Part shown: positions 23,826 through 33,400 of the stretch, piece after piece
Layout of the letters: the number at the start of each line of letters is the position of its first letter
Numbering within the stretch: the first letter of the stretch is position 1
From: PMNU01 sp035479375
GTDB taxonomy: Bacteria; Patescibacteriota; Saccharimonadia; Saccharimonadales; UBA4665
Direction: 5' to 3'
NCBI GenBank assembly: GCA_035479375.1
Contig: DATIIT010000009.1
Location: 1-64,000, forward strand
Length of the DNA: 64,000 nucleotides
Notes under the pieces: generated by a model
The model's database searches: none
What the model was told of the DNA's origin: nothing
Seen by the model: only the letters and a program-made list of their open reading frames with translations
Position numbers and translations under genes: made by a program

Positions 23826-26800
23826 ATGCGACACACCGCGCTCAAACTGAAGCTAGTTGCCAGCAAGCCATTGCTGGCCCTGTGTTTGCTGACGCCGGTG
23901 CTGCTGTTTGGCGTGGCGACCCAGTACCTGGCTGGCGGCCGGGCGTCTGCGGCCACAGCTGGCACGATCAACTTCCAGGCGCGCCTCATGACCAACACCG
24001 GCGCCATTGCCGCGGACGGCGACTACAACGTGGAGTTCAAGCTGTACGACACCTTTAGCACCGGCGGCACCGCCCAGGGTGTCTGTACTGGAAACTGTAA
24101 GTGGGTCGAGACGCGTACTAGCGGCAACAAGATCCATGTGGCCAATGGCTACATCAGCGCCAATTTGGGCAGCGTCACCAGCTTCCCCACGACGATTAAC
24201 TGGGACCAGGACATCTGGCTGACCATGAACATCGGTGGCACGGGCACGCCCAGTTGGGACGGCGAAATGTCGCCGCGCCTGAAGCTAACCGCCGTGCCAT
24301 ACGCGTTCCGTGCCGGCCAGCTAGCTAGCCTGGCCGGCAGTAACACTGGTGTGCTGCAGTTTGCTGCTAGCTTAGGGCAGGCCACGACGATCACGTTGCC
24401 CGACCCGGGCGCCACCACGGCAACGGTTTGTTACCAGGCCTCCACCAGCTGTGGTTTTGCCACGGGCACCTCGGGGAGCTACATCCAGAACGCCCTGACC
24501 CAGCAGACAGCTAACTTCAACATCATCGGGAACAATACGGCGAACCCCACGGCGCAGATCCAGGGCATTGCCAGCGGCACGAAGCCGGTTTTGCAGCTGC
24601 TGGGCGGCTCCACGCCGGGCAGCGGCGAGGACATTTTGAACCTCCAGGACTCCACGGCCACGAACACATTTTTTAAGGTCGACAACGCCGGGCTGGCCAC
24701 GCTGAACAAAGGCCTGACGGTTTCTGGCGGCCAGGTGAGCATCAACGACACCTCCAACTTCAACACCAAGATTAACACTGGCACGTCCACGGGAACCGTG
24801 CAGATTGGCAACAGCAGCAACGGGGGCACGCTGACTCTGCAAAGCTCCACCACGATCGCCATTGCCACCACAAACTTTAACGTTTCCACCACGGGCTTAG
24901 TAACCTTGGCGGGCGGCCTGACACCGGATGTCACCACCGCCGCCAACGGCAGCGGCTCGGCCAACGCCATTACGCTGACGCCGGGCTCGTCCGGCGGCGC
25001 TTCCTCTAACGGCGCGGCGCTCAACCTAAACGGCGGCGCGGCCACCGGCACTACCAGTGTTACCGGCGGCGCGGTCACGATCCAGGCTGGCAGCGCCACT
25101 GGCGGCAGCGGCACGCGCAACGGCGGCTCGGTGAATATTGACGCCGGTACGGGCGCCTCGGCGGCGGGTAATATTAACATCGGCCAGAGCAGTGTGGGCT
25201 CAACAATTAACCTGGGCAGCACCACCCAGAGCACCGGCACACAGACGCTCAACGTGGGCAACAATAACACCTCCGGTTCAACAACCAATGTGACGATAGG
25301 CGCCGGCCTGGGCGCTACGGCCGGCACCACCACCTTGCAGTCCAAGACAACGTTGCAGCTTACCAGCGGCACGACCACGTCGATTAACACCGCGGCGTCC
25401 ACCACGGCCTCAACAGGCGCTATCACGATTAAATCTGGTGACGCCAGCAGCGGCACCAACCTGAGCGCCGGAACGGTCACGCTTGACACCGGTACACACA
25501 CCGGCGCCGGCACGGGTACGCTCAACCTGGGCAACGCCAACGCCACCAGCATCCAGCTTGGCAACACCGGCAGCACCACGGCCATAACCGGCACGCTCAA
25601 TATTAACGACAACGCCAACTTTAACACCAAGATTAACACGGGCACATCTACCGGCACGATCAGCATTGGCAACAGCGCTTCGGGCACGCTCGCGCTGCAA
25701 GGCGGCGCGGCGACCTCGCTGGTGGTGAACAACGGCGCGGGCAACACTACCACGCTCAACTTTACCGCACCGAGCGGCACCAACACTATTACGTTCCCGG
25801 CGGCGAGCGGCACGGTGCAGCTGGCGCCGGCCACTGGCGGGTATATCCAGCAAGTGCCGGCCACGACGCTTATTAACACGATTGCGCCAACAGCGGCCAG
25901 TGTGGTGGCGCTCACCATAAAAGGCACCACCGGCACGCAAGCGCACGTCCTGGAAATTTTCAACTCGGCTGGCACGCCAACGCTGCAAGATTACTTCGAT
26001 GGCAATGGCTTGCTCAACGTGAGCCAAATTATCCAGCCCACGGCCAATAACACGATTGACCTGGGCACCAGCAGCGCTGCCTTCCACACCGGTTACTTTG
26101 GCACGAGCGTGGTGACGCAGTCGGTTGTGAGCAGCGGCACGAACGCAATCAACCTAGACACCGGCGGCGTGGCGGCGATTAACATTGGCGTGAACGGCAT
26201 AAGCGTGAACGGCATTAACATAGGCAACACCACCAGCAACCCCAACGTGGCCTTCAACGGCTCGGGTACGTTTGGCACCACCACGGGCAACGTGTCCTTG
26301 AACGGCGCAACCCAGGTTGCGGCCAACAAGAACTTCTCGCTGGCGGCCGGCACGGGCACGATTGCCCAGACGTTCTCGTCTGCCGCTGCGGGCAACGCCC
26401 AGACGTTTAGCTTTGCCAATACCAACACGGGTGCGGGCGTCGCCATCCAGGGAGTTAACATTACGCCTACCAACACCAGCACGGCCACCAGCGGCACGAA
26501 CCAGCTCAACCTTATTAACTTTGCGGCCGGCGGCGCGCTAGGCGGCACGGACAACACCAACGGCATTAACTTTGCCTCGGCCACGGGCTACACCAACTTT
26601 ATTAAGACGCCGACGTTTGTGTTGAACTCGGCCGGGGCGATTAGCGGCGTGAACACATATAATGGCCTGACGCTGACGAGCGCCGCCGATGGCTTTACGG
26701 TGGCCGGCGGCACTACCTCGCGCACGTTAACGGTCACGGGTGCAGACATCACCATTGGCAGCACGATTAAGCCCACCAGTGCTGGCGCCTTGACGGTGCA

Positions 26801-29800
26801 GGCCAACGGCGCTAACTCCTTGAGCTTGACCGCCGGCGCGGCCTCCACCTGGGACATTGGCAACAACTTGCTGTCGCTGCAGACCACGAACAACGGCGCG
26901 GTACAGACCGGCACCGGGCTGTGGACGCAGGGCGGAAACATTACGTTTAACGGCACCACGGCACGCACGATTACCGGGCCAAGCACCGGCGGCCTGACGA
27001 TTACGGTGGACAGCGGGCCGTTGGCGCTGACGACGACCACCTCTGGTGGGTTGTCGCTCAACTCTGTGGGTGCGCTGAGCCTCACCGGCGCTGCGGCCTC
27101 TACCTGGAGCACGGGCTCGGCAGCTTTAACGTTGCAGTCGGGCAACTTTAACGTGGCCAGCGGTGGGCGCGTGACATTAGCTGGTGGCCAGGCGCCGGAC
27201 ATCAGCACCGCAGTCACCAGCGGTGTGGCCGCAGCGCTCACCCTGCAGCCGGGCACGGCCACCGGCGCCAACAACGGTGCTACGGTGACGCTGCAAGGCG
27301 GCACGGCCGGCGGCACTGGGGTGAAGGGGCTTATCCAGCTCAACGGCAGTACGTACTTTACCACGGGTAGCTACTCCAGTGGTACTACAGCCACGATTAC
27401 CCAAAGCTTGGTGGACTCCAACTCGGCCATTACTGCCACGGCCACGGCGGCCAGCCTGGTGTTTACGGTGCCGTCACCTACCATTACCACGGCCGGGCGC
27501 GTCTTATATATAACAAACGTTGGCGGCACGAACGCGTTCACCTTGGCCGGTGCCGGCACCAGCTTTACGCTGAACACTGGCAGCACGGCCACGCTCATGT
27601 GGAGTGGCTCGGCCTGGACAAGCGCCGGCGTGGACGCCAGCACGCTGCAGAACGTGTACAACAACTCCACGGGCAACACCACGCCAGAGATTTTGCTGGA
27701 CACCACGCGCCGCGGTATCGACATCCAGGACGCCAACACCACCCTGGGTTCTACCGAGGCCTTGTTGGCGGTGCGGGCCAGCGCCACGGCCAGCACCCTG
27801 GGCACTGGTTTGTTCGTGGTCAACGCCAGCGGCAAGGTGGGTATTAACACCGGCAGTACCTCGACCACGCCAACGATTAGCTACGATGTGTCGCTTGGCC
27901 AGATCGCCGGTGCCACCACGGCGCGCACGATTGGCGTGGAAGCGCAGGGCACCACCAACATCGGCGGCAACGGCTTGTCGCTTACGGCCGGCACCGGCAA
28001 CGGCACCGCCGCCGGCGGCCAGCTGACCTTACAGGGCGGCGGTACTGGTACTGGCGCGGCTGCCGTGGGCGGCGCGGTGCTGATTCAGGGCGGTACCTCC
28101 AGCGGTGCTTCAGGCGCCAGCAACGGTGGTACGGTGACACTACAAGGCGGCACGGCCGGCACTGGCGGCACAAAGGGCCTCATCCAGCTCAACGGCGCGA
28201 CGTACTTTACCACCGGTAGCTACTCCAGCGGGTCGACCTCTAGCATTACCCAGAGCTTAATTGACTCTAACTCGGCCATTTTGGCCACGGCGACCGCAAC
28301 GAGCCTGACGTTTACGGTGCCGTCGCCGACGGTCACTACCGCATCGGGCCGCATCATATATATAAGCAACGTGGGCACGAACCCGTTTACCCTAGCTGGC
28401 GCCGGCACCAGCTTTACCTTGAATGCGGGGAGCACGGCGACCTTGTTGTGGAACGGCTCGGCCTGGACAAGCGCCGGCGTGGACGCCAGCACCTTGCAAA
28501 ATGTCTACAACAACTCGGCGGCGTCGCCGACCCCAGAAATTTTGTTGGACAGCACCCGGCACGGGTTGGACATCCAGGACGCCAACACCACCTTGGGCTC
28601 CACCGAGGCTCTATTAGCCGTGCGGGCAAGTGCCACCGCCACCAGCCTGGGCAACGGTTTGTTCGTGGTCAACGCCAGCGGCAAGGTCGGCATTAACCTA
28701 AGCAGCACTTCCACCACACCCACGATCAGCAACGACCTATCCTTTGGCGCCGGCGCCAACCGCACGATTGGCGTGGAAGCGCAGTCCGCCAGTAACACCG
28801 CCGGCAACAACATCACCCTGGCGGGCGGCACGGCCAACGGCACCGGCGCCGGCGGCAACACGGTCTTGCAGGGCGGCGCGGCCTCGGCCACGGCTGGTTC
28901 TAACGGCGGCGGCATTACGCTTACGGCAGCGGCCGGCTCGGTAACCGGTACGGGCGGCGCCGGTGGCGCAGTGACGATCCAGGGCGGCAGCGCCGGCGGC
29001 AGCGGTAACAACAACGGCGGCGGCGTTACGGTGGGCTTGGGCGCTGCGACTGGCACCGGTACGCAGGGCACCTTCCAGGTCCAAAATGCCGTGGGCGCCA
29101 GCTTGCTCACGGTTGACCCCAGCAACACGGCGGCCAGCCTCAACCTTATCAGCAATGGTGGCGCCGAGAGCGGCAGCCCGCCCACCGGCTTTGCCGCGCA
29201 GGGCTCGGGCAGCTCGGTAGCGACAGGCACCGGCACGGATGCGGCGAGCGGCTCGCAGTCCGCCAAGGTAACATTTGGCACGACTGCCAACGCCGGTACT
29301 AAGATTAGCTTTGCCACAGCGCCTACGGCTAGCACCACAGTGAACTACATCGTGTCCTTCAGCGCCAAGCAGGTGTCTGGTACAGCGGTGGCGCCGGGAA
29401 ACACGGCTTTGCAGGTGCTGTACTCGCCAGACAACGGTACCACGCTGACGGCCACCTGCAGCAACTACAGCTCGTCGGCCTCGCTGTCCACCACGGCCTG
29501 GACGAAGGTGAGCTGTACGTTCATCCCGGGTTCCACTACGGTTACCACTGCGCTCCTGATTATCCGCCAAGCCGACACGCCGGGCGTCAGCCGCGTTATC
29601 GACATCGACAACGTCAGTGTGGTGCAGCAGAACAGCTCGGGTGCCACCAACGTGGGCGACTTGAAGGTGGGCGGCGCGGTGAGCCAAGGCTTGACGCTGT
29701 TCACGCTGGACACCTACTCGGCTACGCCGTTTAGCGGCAGCAACGCCTCGCTGGCAGGCTCGATGTACTTTGACACCAGCCAGGGCAAGATCCAGTGCTA

Positions 29801-30386
29801 CGACGGCAGCAACTGGGGCGCTTGCGGCGCGGCGCCAAACACCATTGTGACGCTGACGCCGGAGTATGCCGGGGCGGTGTTGGACTCGGCCGGCGTGTCT
29901 ACCAACATCGGTACGATGACCTCGGACTTCTGCGCCAACAGTGCGGCGCTGACGGTAGGCACGCTGTGCTCCAGCGGCGACGCCCGCAACTTCTACAAGT
30001 GGACCTCGCCGCAAGGCTCGCTGCAGTCCTACAGCATTTTTGTAACGTATAAGCTGCCGGCGACATTCAAGTCGTTTGTGGCGAGCAGCACCAGCCTGAC
30101 CGGCTTGGTAGACAACACCACTAATGCCAGCGTGAAGTACGCGATATTCAAGAGCACAGGAAGCGCAGTTACTAGCTGTAGCGCTACGGCCACGGTCGTG
30201 GGCGCGGGTACTGGCTCGGCTAACACCTGGACCACGGGCGTGGCCGGCACGCTCAGCGGCAGCACCGACCCGTCCACCTGCGGCTTTGTGGCTGGCAACA
30301 ACATCATCTTCCAGATAACGGTCCAGGCAGACAACAACGCCAGCTCCTACCCGGAAAACCTTAACTTCCAGTACTCCAACCAATAA
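23826..30386 (+). CDS. Giant secreted beta-strand-repeat protein with carbohydrate-binding-like domain (2186 aa)
   Basis: The N-terminus has a basic start and hydrophobic segment (15-36), with a possible signal-peptidase site near GRASA-A. An N-terminal domain (about 46-170) follows: INFQARLMTNTGAIAADGDY through LKLTAVPYAFRA, a type often found ahead of bacterial repeat proteins. Residues 170-1770 are Ser/Thr/Gly/Asn-rich short beta-strand repeats, including two tandem copies of a 283-aa unit. Residues about 1772-1935 (NLISNGGAESG to DIDNVSVV) look like a CBM4/9-type jelly roll, suggesting glycan binding. A GSMYFDTSQGKIQCYDG motif and a final beta domain end the protein. No C-terminal anchor is visible, so it is either released or held by its N-terminus. 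The start has no Shine-Dalgarno. Confidence 0.85.
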   Translation: MRHTALKLKLVASKPLLALCLLTPVLLFGVATQYLAGGRASAATAGTINFQARLMTNTGAIAADGDYNVEFKLYDTFSTGGTAQGVCTGNCKWVETRTSGNKIHVANGYISANLGSVTSFPTTINWDQDIWLTMNIGGTGTPSWDGEMSPRLKLTAVPYAFRAGQLASLAGSNTGVLQFAASLGQATTITLPDPGATTATVCYQASTSCGFATGTSGSYIQNALTQQTANFNIIGNNTANPTAQIQGIASGTKPVLQLLGGSTPGSGEDILNLQDSTATNTFFKVDNAGLATLNKGLTVSGGQVSINDTSNFNTKINTGTSTGTVQIGNSSNGGTLTLQSSTTIAIATTNFNVSTTGLVTLAGGLTPDVTTAANGSGSANAITLTPGSSGGASSNGAALNLNGGAATGTTSVTGGAVTIQAGSATGGSGTRNGGSVNIDAGTGASAAGNINIGQSSVGSTINLGSTTQSTGTQTLNVGNNNTSGSTTNVTIGAGLGATAGTTTLQSKTTLQLTSGTTTSINTAASTTASTGAITIKSGDASSGTNLSAGTVTLDTGTHTGAGTGTLNLGNANATSIQLGNTGSTTAITGTLNINDNANFNTKINTGTSTGTISIGNSASGTLALQGGAATSLVVNNGAGNTTTLNFTAPSGTNTITFPAASGTVQLAPATGGYIQQVPATTLINTIAPTAASVVALTIKGTTGTQAHVLEIFNSAGTPTLQDYFDGNGLLNVSQIIQPTANNTIDLGTSSAAFHTGYFGTSVVTQSVVSSGTNAINLDTGGVAAINIGVNGISVNGINIGNTTSNPNVAFNGSGTFGTTTGNVSLNGATQVAANKNFSLAAGTGTIAQTFSSAAAGNAQTFSFANTNTGAGVAIQGVNITPTNTSTATSGTNQLNLINFAAGGALGGTDNTNGINFASATGYTNFIKTPTFVLNSAGAISGVNTYNGLTLTSAADGFTVAGGTTSRTLTVTGADITIGSTIKPTSAGALTVQANGANSLSLTAGAASTWDIGNNLLSLQTTNNGAVQTGTGLWTQGGNITFNGTTARTITGPSTGGLTITVDSGPLALTTTTSGGLSLNSVGALSLTGAAASTWSTGSAALTLQSGNFNVASGGRVTLAGGQAPDISTAVTSGVAAALTLQPGTATGANNGATVTLQGGTAGGTGVKGLIQLNGSTYFTTGSYSSGTTATITQSLVDSNSAITATATAASLVFTVPSPTITTAGRVLYITNVGGTNAFTLAGAGTSFTLNTGSTATLMWSGSAWTSAGVDASTLQNVYNNSTGNTTPEILLDTTRRGIDIQDANTTLGSTEALLAVRASATASTLGTGLFVVNASGKVGINTGSTSTTPTISYDVSLGQIAGATTARTIGVEAQGTTNIGGNGLSLTAGTGNGTAAGGQLTLQGGGTGTGAAAVGGAVLIQGGTSSGASGASNGGTVTLQGGTAGTGGTKGLIQLNGATYFTTGSYSSGSTSSITQSLIDSNSAILATATATSLTFTVPSPTVTTASGRIIYISNVGTNPFTLAGAGTSFTLNAGSTATLLWNGSAWTSAGVDASTLQNVYNNSAASPTPEILLDSTRHGLDIQDANTTLGSTEALLAVRASATATSLGNGLFVVNASGKVGINLSSTSTTPTISNDLSFGAGANRTIGVEAQSASNTAGNNITLAGGTANGTGAGGNTVLQGGAASATAGSNGGGITLTAAAGSVTGTGGAGGAVTIQGGSAGGSGNNNGGGVTVGLGAATGTGTQGTFQVQNAVGASLLTVDPSNTAASLNLISNGGAESGSPPTGFAAQGSGSSVATGTGTDAASGSQSAKVTFGTTANAGTKISFATAPTASTTVNYIVSFSAKQVSGTAVAPGNTALQVLYSPDNGTTLTATCSNYSSSASLSTTAWTKVSCTFIPGSTTVTTALLIIRQADTPGVSRVIDIDNVSVVQQNSSGATNVGDLKVGGAVSQGLTLFTLDTYSATPFSGSNASLAGSMYFDTSQGKIQCYDGSNWGACGAAPNTIVTLTPEYAGAVLDSAGVSTNIGTMTSDFCANSAALTVGTLCSSGDARNFYKWTSPQGSLQSYSIFVTYKLPATFKSFVASSTSLTGLVDNTTNASVKYAIFKSTGSAVTSCSATATVVGAGTGSANTWTTGVAGTLSGSTDPSTCGFVAGNNIIFQITVQADNNASSYPENLNFQYSNQ
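27330..28878 (+). repeat. Tandem 849-bp (283-aa) repeat inside the 2186-aa gene
   Basis: The codons for LIQLNG recur at 27330 and 28179, exactly 849 bp apart. Between them the two copies share long matching blocks (YFTTGSYSSG, TLAGAGTSFTLN, SAWTSAGVDASTLQNVYNN, TLGSTEALLAVRASAT, LFVVNASGKVGIN). The second copy fades near 28878. This is a recent in-frame duplication with some drift. Confidence 0.9.
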
Positions 30387-30464
30387 CCTGGCCGCCTTGG
30401 CAGCTTAGGTGCTACAATATAACCATTAGAGGAACTGCCGAAAGAGGTTGACGAGCCCACAGGC

Positions 30465-33400
30465 ATGGACGATATAAAAAGACCAAAACCACACCGGGAG
30501 TATGCGCGCCGCCATGAGTACGGGGCACTGCCCCCGCGCCCACTTCCAGACCGCCACGCGCCACAGCCGCACCATGCTGCGCCCGCACGCACCGTTGTGC
30601 GGCTGCGGTTCAAGAAACCCTCTGCCGGGCGGCTCAGGCCATACTTGCGGATGTGTAAAAATTTTTGGGTGCGCGTGGGGCTGGTGACGTCTGCTGCGGT
30701 GTTGGTGGCCATGGAGCTGATCATTATTTTGCAGCCGTATTTGGTGGCGCACACCTACGCGTTGGGCTCGGCCGACGCACTGCTGCAAAAGCCGGACGAC
30801 TCACTGGCCGCCAAGCTGCAATTTGACGACTCTAAAGGCGACTTTAACTTCAACGACGGCTACAGCCCCTTGCAAAGCAGCGCCAGCGATGACGCCTCCG
30901 GCGGCGGCCCGCAAATCACCGCCAGCACCAACCAAGACGCCAGCAAAGGCCTGACGGTAAACGACCCGTTTAACCAGCTCGGTTTTTCCATTACGCCACA
31001 GTTTAAGCTGCTGCCTGGCAAGCAAAACGCCAACCGCATTGTGTACCCCTTTGCCGACGGCACTGGCTGGTTGGTGTACACCATGCAGGCCACGGGTGTC
31101 AAAGAAGACGTTGTGCTGGACCACGCCAACGGCAACAACATGTCGCTGCGCTACACCATTAAGGTAGATAACCAGTTTGCTGTACGCCAAAACCGCGACG
31201 GCTCGGTGGGTATTTACGGCAGCGATTCGCCGCTCACCGGCCAGGTCAGCACGGGCAGCGACAAAGACGCGGCGCTGCTGCGAAAAGCCCGCGAGCACAT
31301 GGCTAAAAACAAGCTGTTCTTTAACTTGCCGGCTCCGGTGGCCTACGGCGTGAACGAGTCCAAAACAGACGTGGACGTGCACTACGAGCTGCACGGCAAC
31401 ACGCTCACCACCGTGGCCACCAACCTCAAAAAAGGCCGCTATCCGCTGACGATCGACCCTACAGTAACGGTCACCAGCGCCTCAGACCTGTTCCGCGACA
31501 CCAACCCAGACAGCAACGCCGACTTTAACGGCTCCACCGGCAACATCGCCCGCGGGGCAGTTACCGGCGGCGTTATCCCGGCATGGACGAACAACAGCAA
31601 CAACATCGCCACCTCGCGCTTTTTAAATGGCGCCACTATTTATGATGACTATGCCTACGTGGCCGGCGGCGCCGGTGCCAACAGCACTACCGACCTTACC
31701 AGTATCGAGTTTGCTCGCCTGAGCAGCTCCGGCTCGTGCAGCACGTCGTGCATCGGCTCATGGTCTACTACCACGGCGCTGTCCGCGGGGCTGTCGCGCT
31801 TTACGCTGTTGGCGTACAACGGCTATTTGTACGCCATTGGCGGCTCCACCACTAATACCAGCTGCGGCTCGGTGTCTAGCACGGTGTACTACAACCGCAT
31901 CCAGGTCAACGGGCAGCTGAGCGCCACCTGGAACACCTCGCCGCTGCCGTCCGGTGTCTGCGGCGCGGGCGCCATGGCCTACAACGGCAAGATGTATGTG
32001 GCCGGCGGCCGTACCGGATCGGCTACTAACACGGGCGTGACCACCATGTGGTACGCCACCATTAACCCAGACGGCAGCCTTACCACGTTCACCGCCGACG
32101 ACTCAGTGCTGCCGGCTGCCCGCTTCGACGCCGACCTACGCGTCTACAACGGCTACATTTATATGATTGGCGGCAACCTAAACGGCACGCTCACGGCCAC
32201 GGTCATTTACGCGCCCATCGCCAGTGACGGCAGCATTTATGGCACGGGTAGCGGGTCGTGGAAATCGGCTAGCAGCTTTGGCACGGCGCGCTCCAACATG
32301 GGCGAGACGTTTACCGCCACCAACGACGGCTTCATGTACGTGCAGGGCGGCTGCAGCGCCTACACCAGCGATTCGTGCACCACGGTACAAAACGAGGTCC
32401 AGACCGCGCAGATCAACGCCGACGGCACGCTCGGCCCGTGGTCGGATGTGGCCACCAGCATCGCCTCGCTGTCGCGGGTGGGGAACTCCATTGTGCAGTG
32501 GCGCGGCACCATCTATAGCTTTGCCGGCTGCACAGGCATGAATGCCGGGGTGGTCTCGTGCGTGAGCGGCAACACGCTGGCTACAGAATCGTACAGCAAA
32601 ATTTCCACGCCAGGGCAGGTGGGGCCGGTAAACACCACTACGGTGTTGCCGACGGCGCGCTGGGCGCACGGCTCGGTGGTGAACGGCGGCTTTATTTACG
32701 TGATTGGCGGCTGTATTACCGCATCCTGCCAAACGGGCACTGCCGACACCACGGGCGCCACCAGCTTTGCGCCGCTTAACGCCGATGGCACGGTAGGCAC
32801 CTGGACCACAGACAGCACGCACCTGCTTAATGGCGCCACCGGGTTGGCGGCATTTGGCGCCACGGTGTATAACAATGTCATTTACGCCACGGGGGGTTAT
32901 TCAGACGTCGCGCCCTCTAGCAACGTATTTTACATTTCAGTTAACAGTAGTACCGGCGCACTGAACAGTGGTGGGTGGACAACCCAGGCCAGTAAGCTTG
33001 GTGCCACCACCACCTACAATTCAGCGGTAGCGTACCACGACTTCCTCTTCGTGTTTGGCGGCTGTATTAACAGCACGAACGGACAAGCGGGATGCAACAC
33101 CTACCGCAACAGCGTTTACCGTATGCCTATCGCGACAGGAGGAGCACCAGGCACGCTGACCACCAGCGCCGGTACGGGGTCGTTCTTAAACCTACCAACG
33201 GGCAAGGGGCTTATGGCGCCGGCCATGTATAACGGATATATCTACCTCGCGGGGGGTGCCACGAGCGCTGCTGGCCAAACCAACATCGTTTACTATGCCA
33301 AGATAAATGATGACGGCACAATTACCGCCTGGAACACCGCCACCGGCACCATGGTGCACACCCTGCGGCGCGCCGACGCCATTGCCATGAACGGTTACTT

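Noticed and set aside
24479..30383. Long minus-strand frames (498 and 548 aa) inside the 2186-aa gene
   Set aside because: They are mirror frames of Thr/Gly/Ser repeats in GC-rich DNA. They have no promoter, no ribosome-binding site and no domain.
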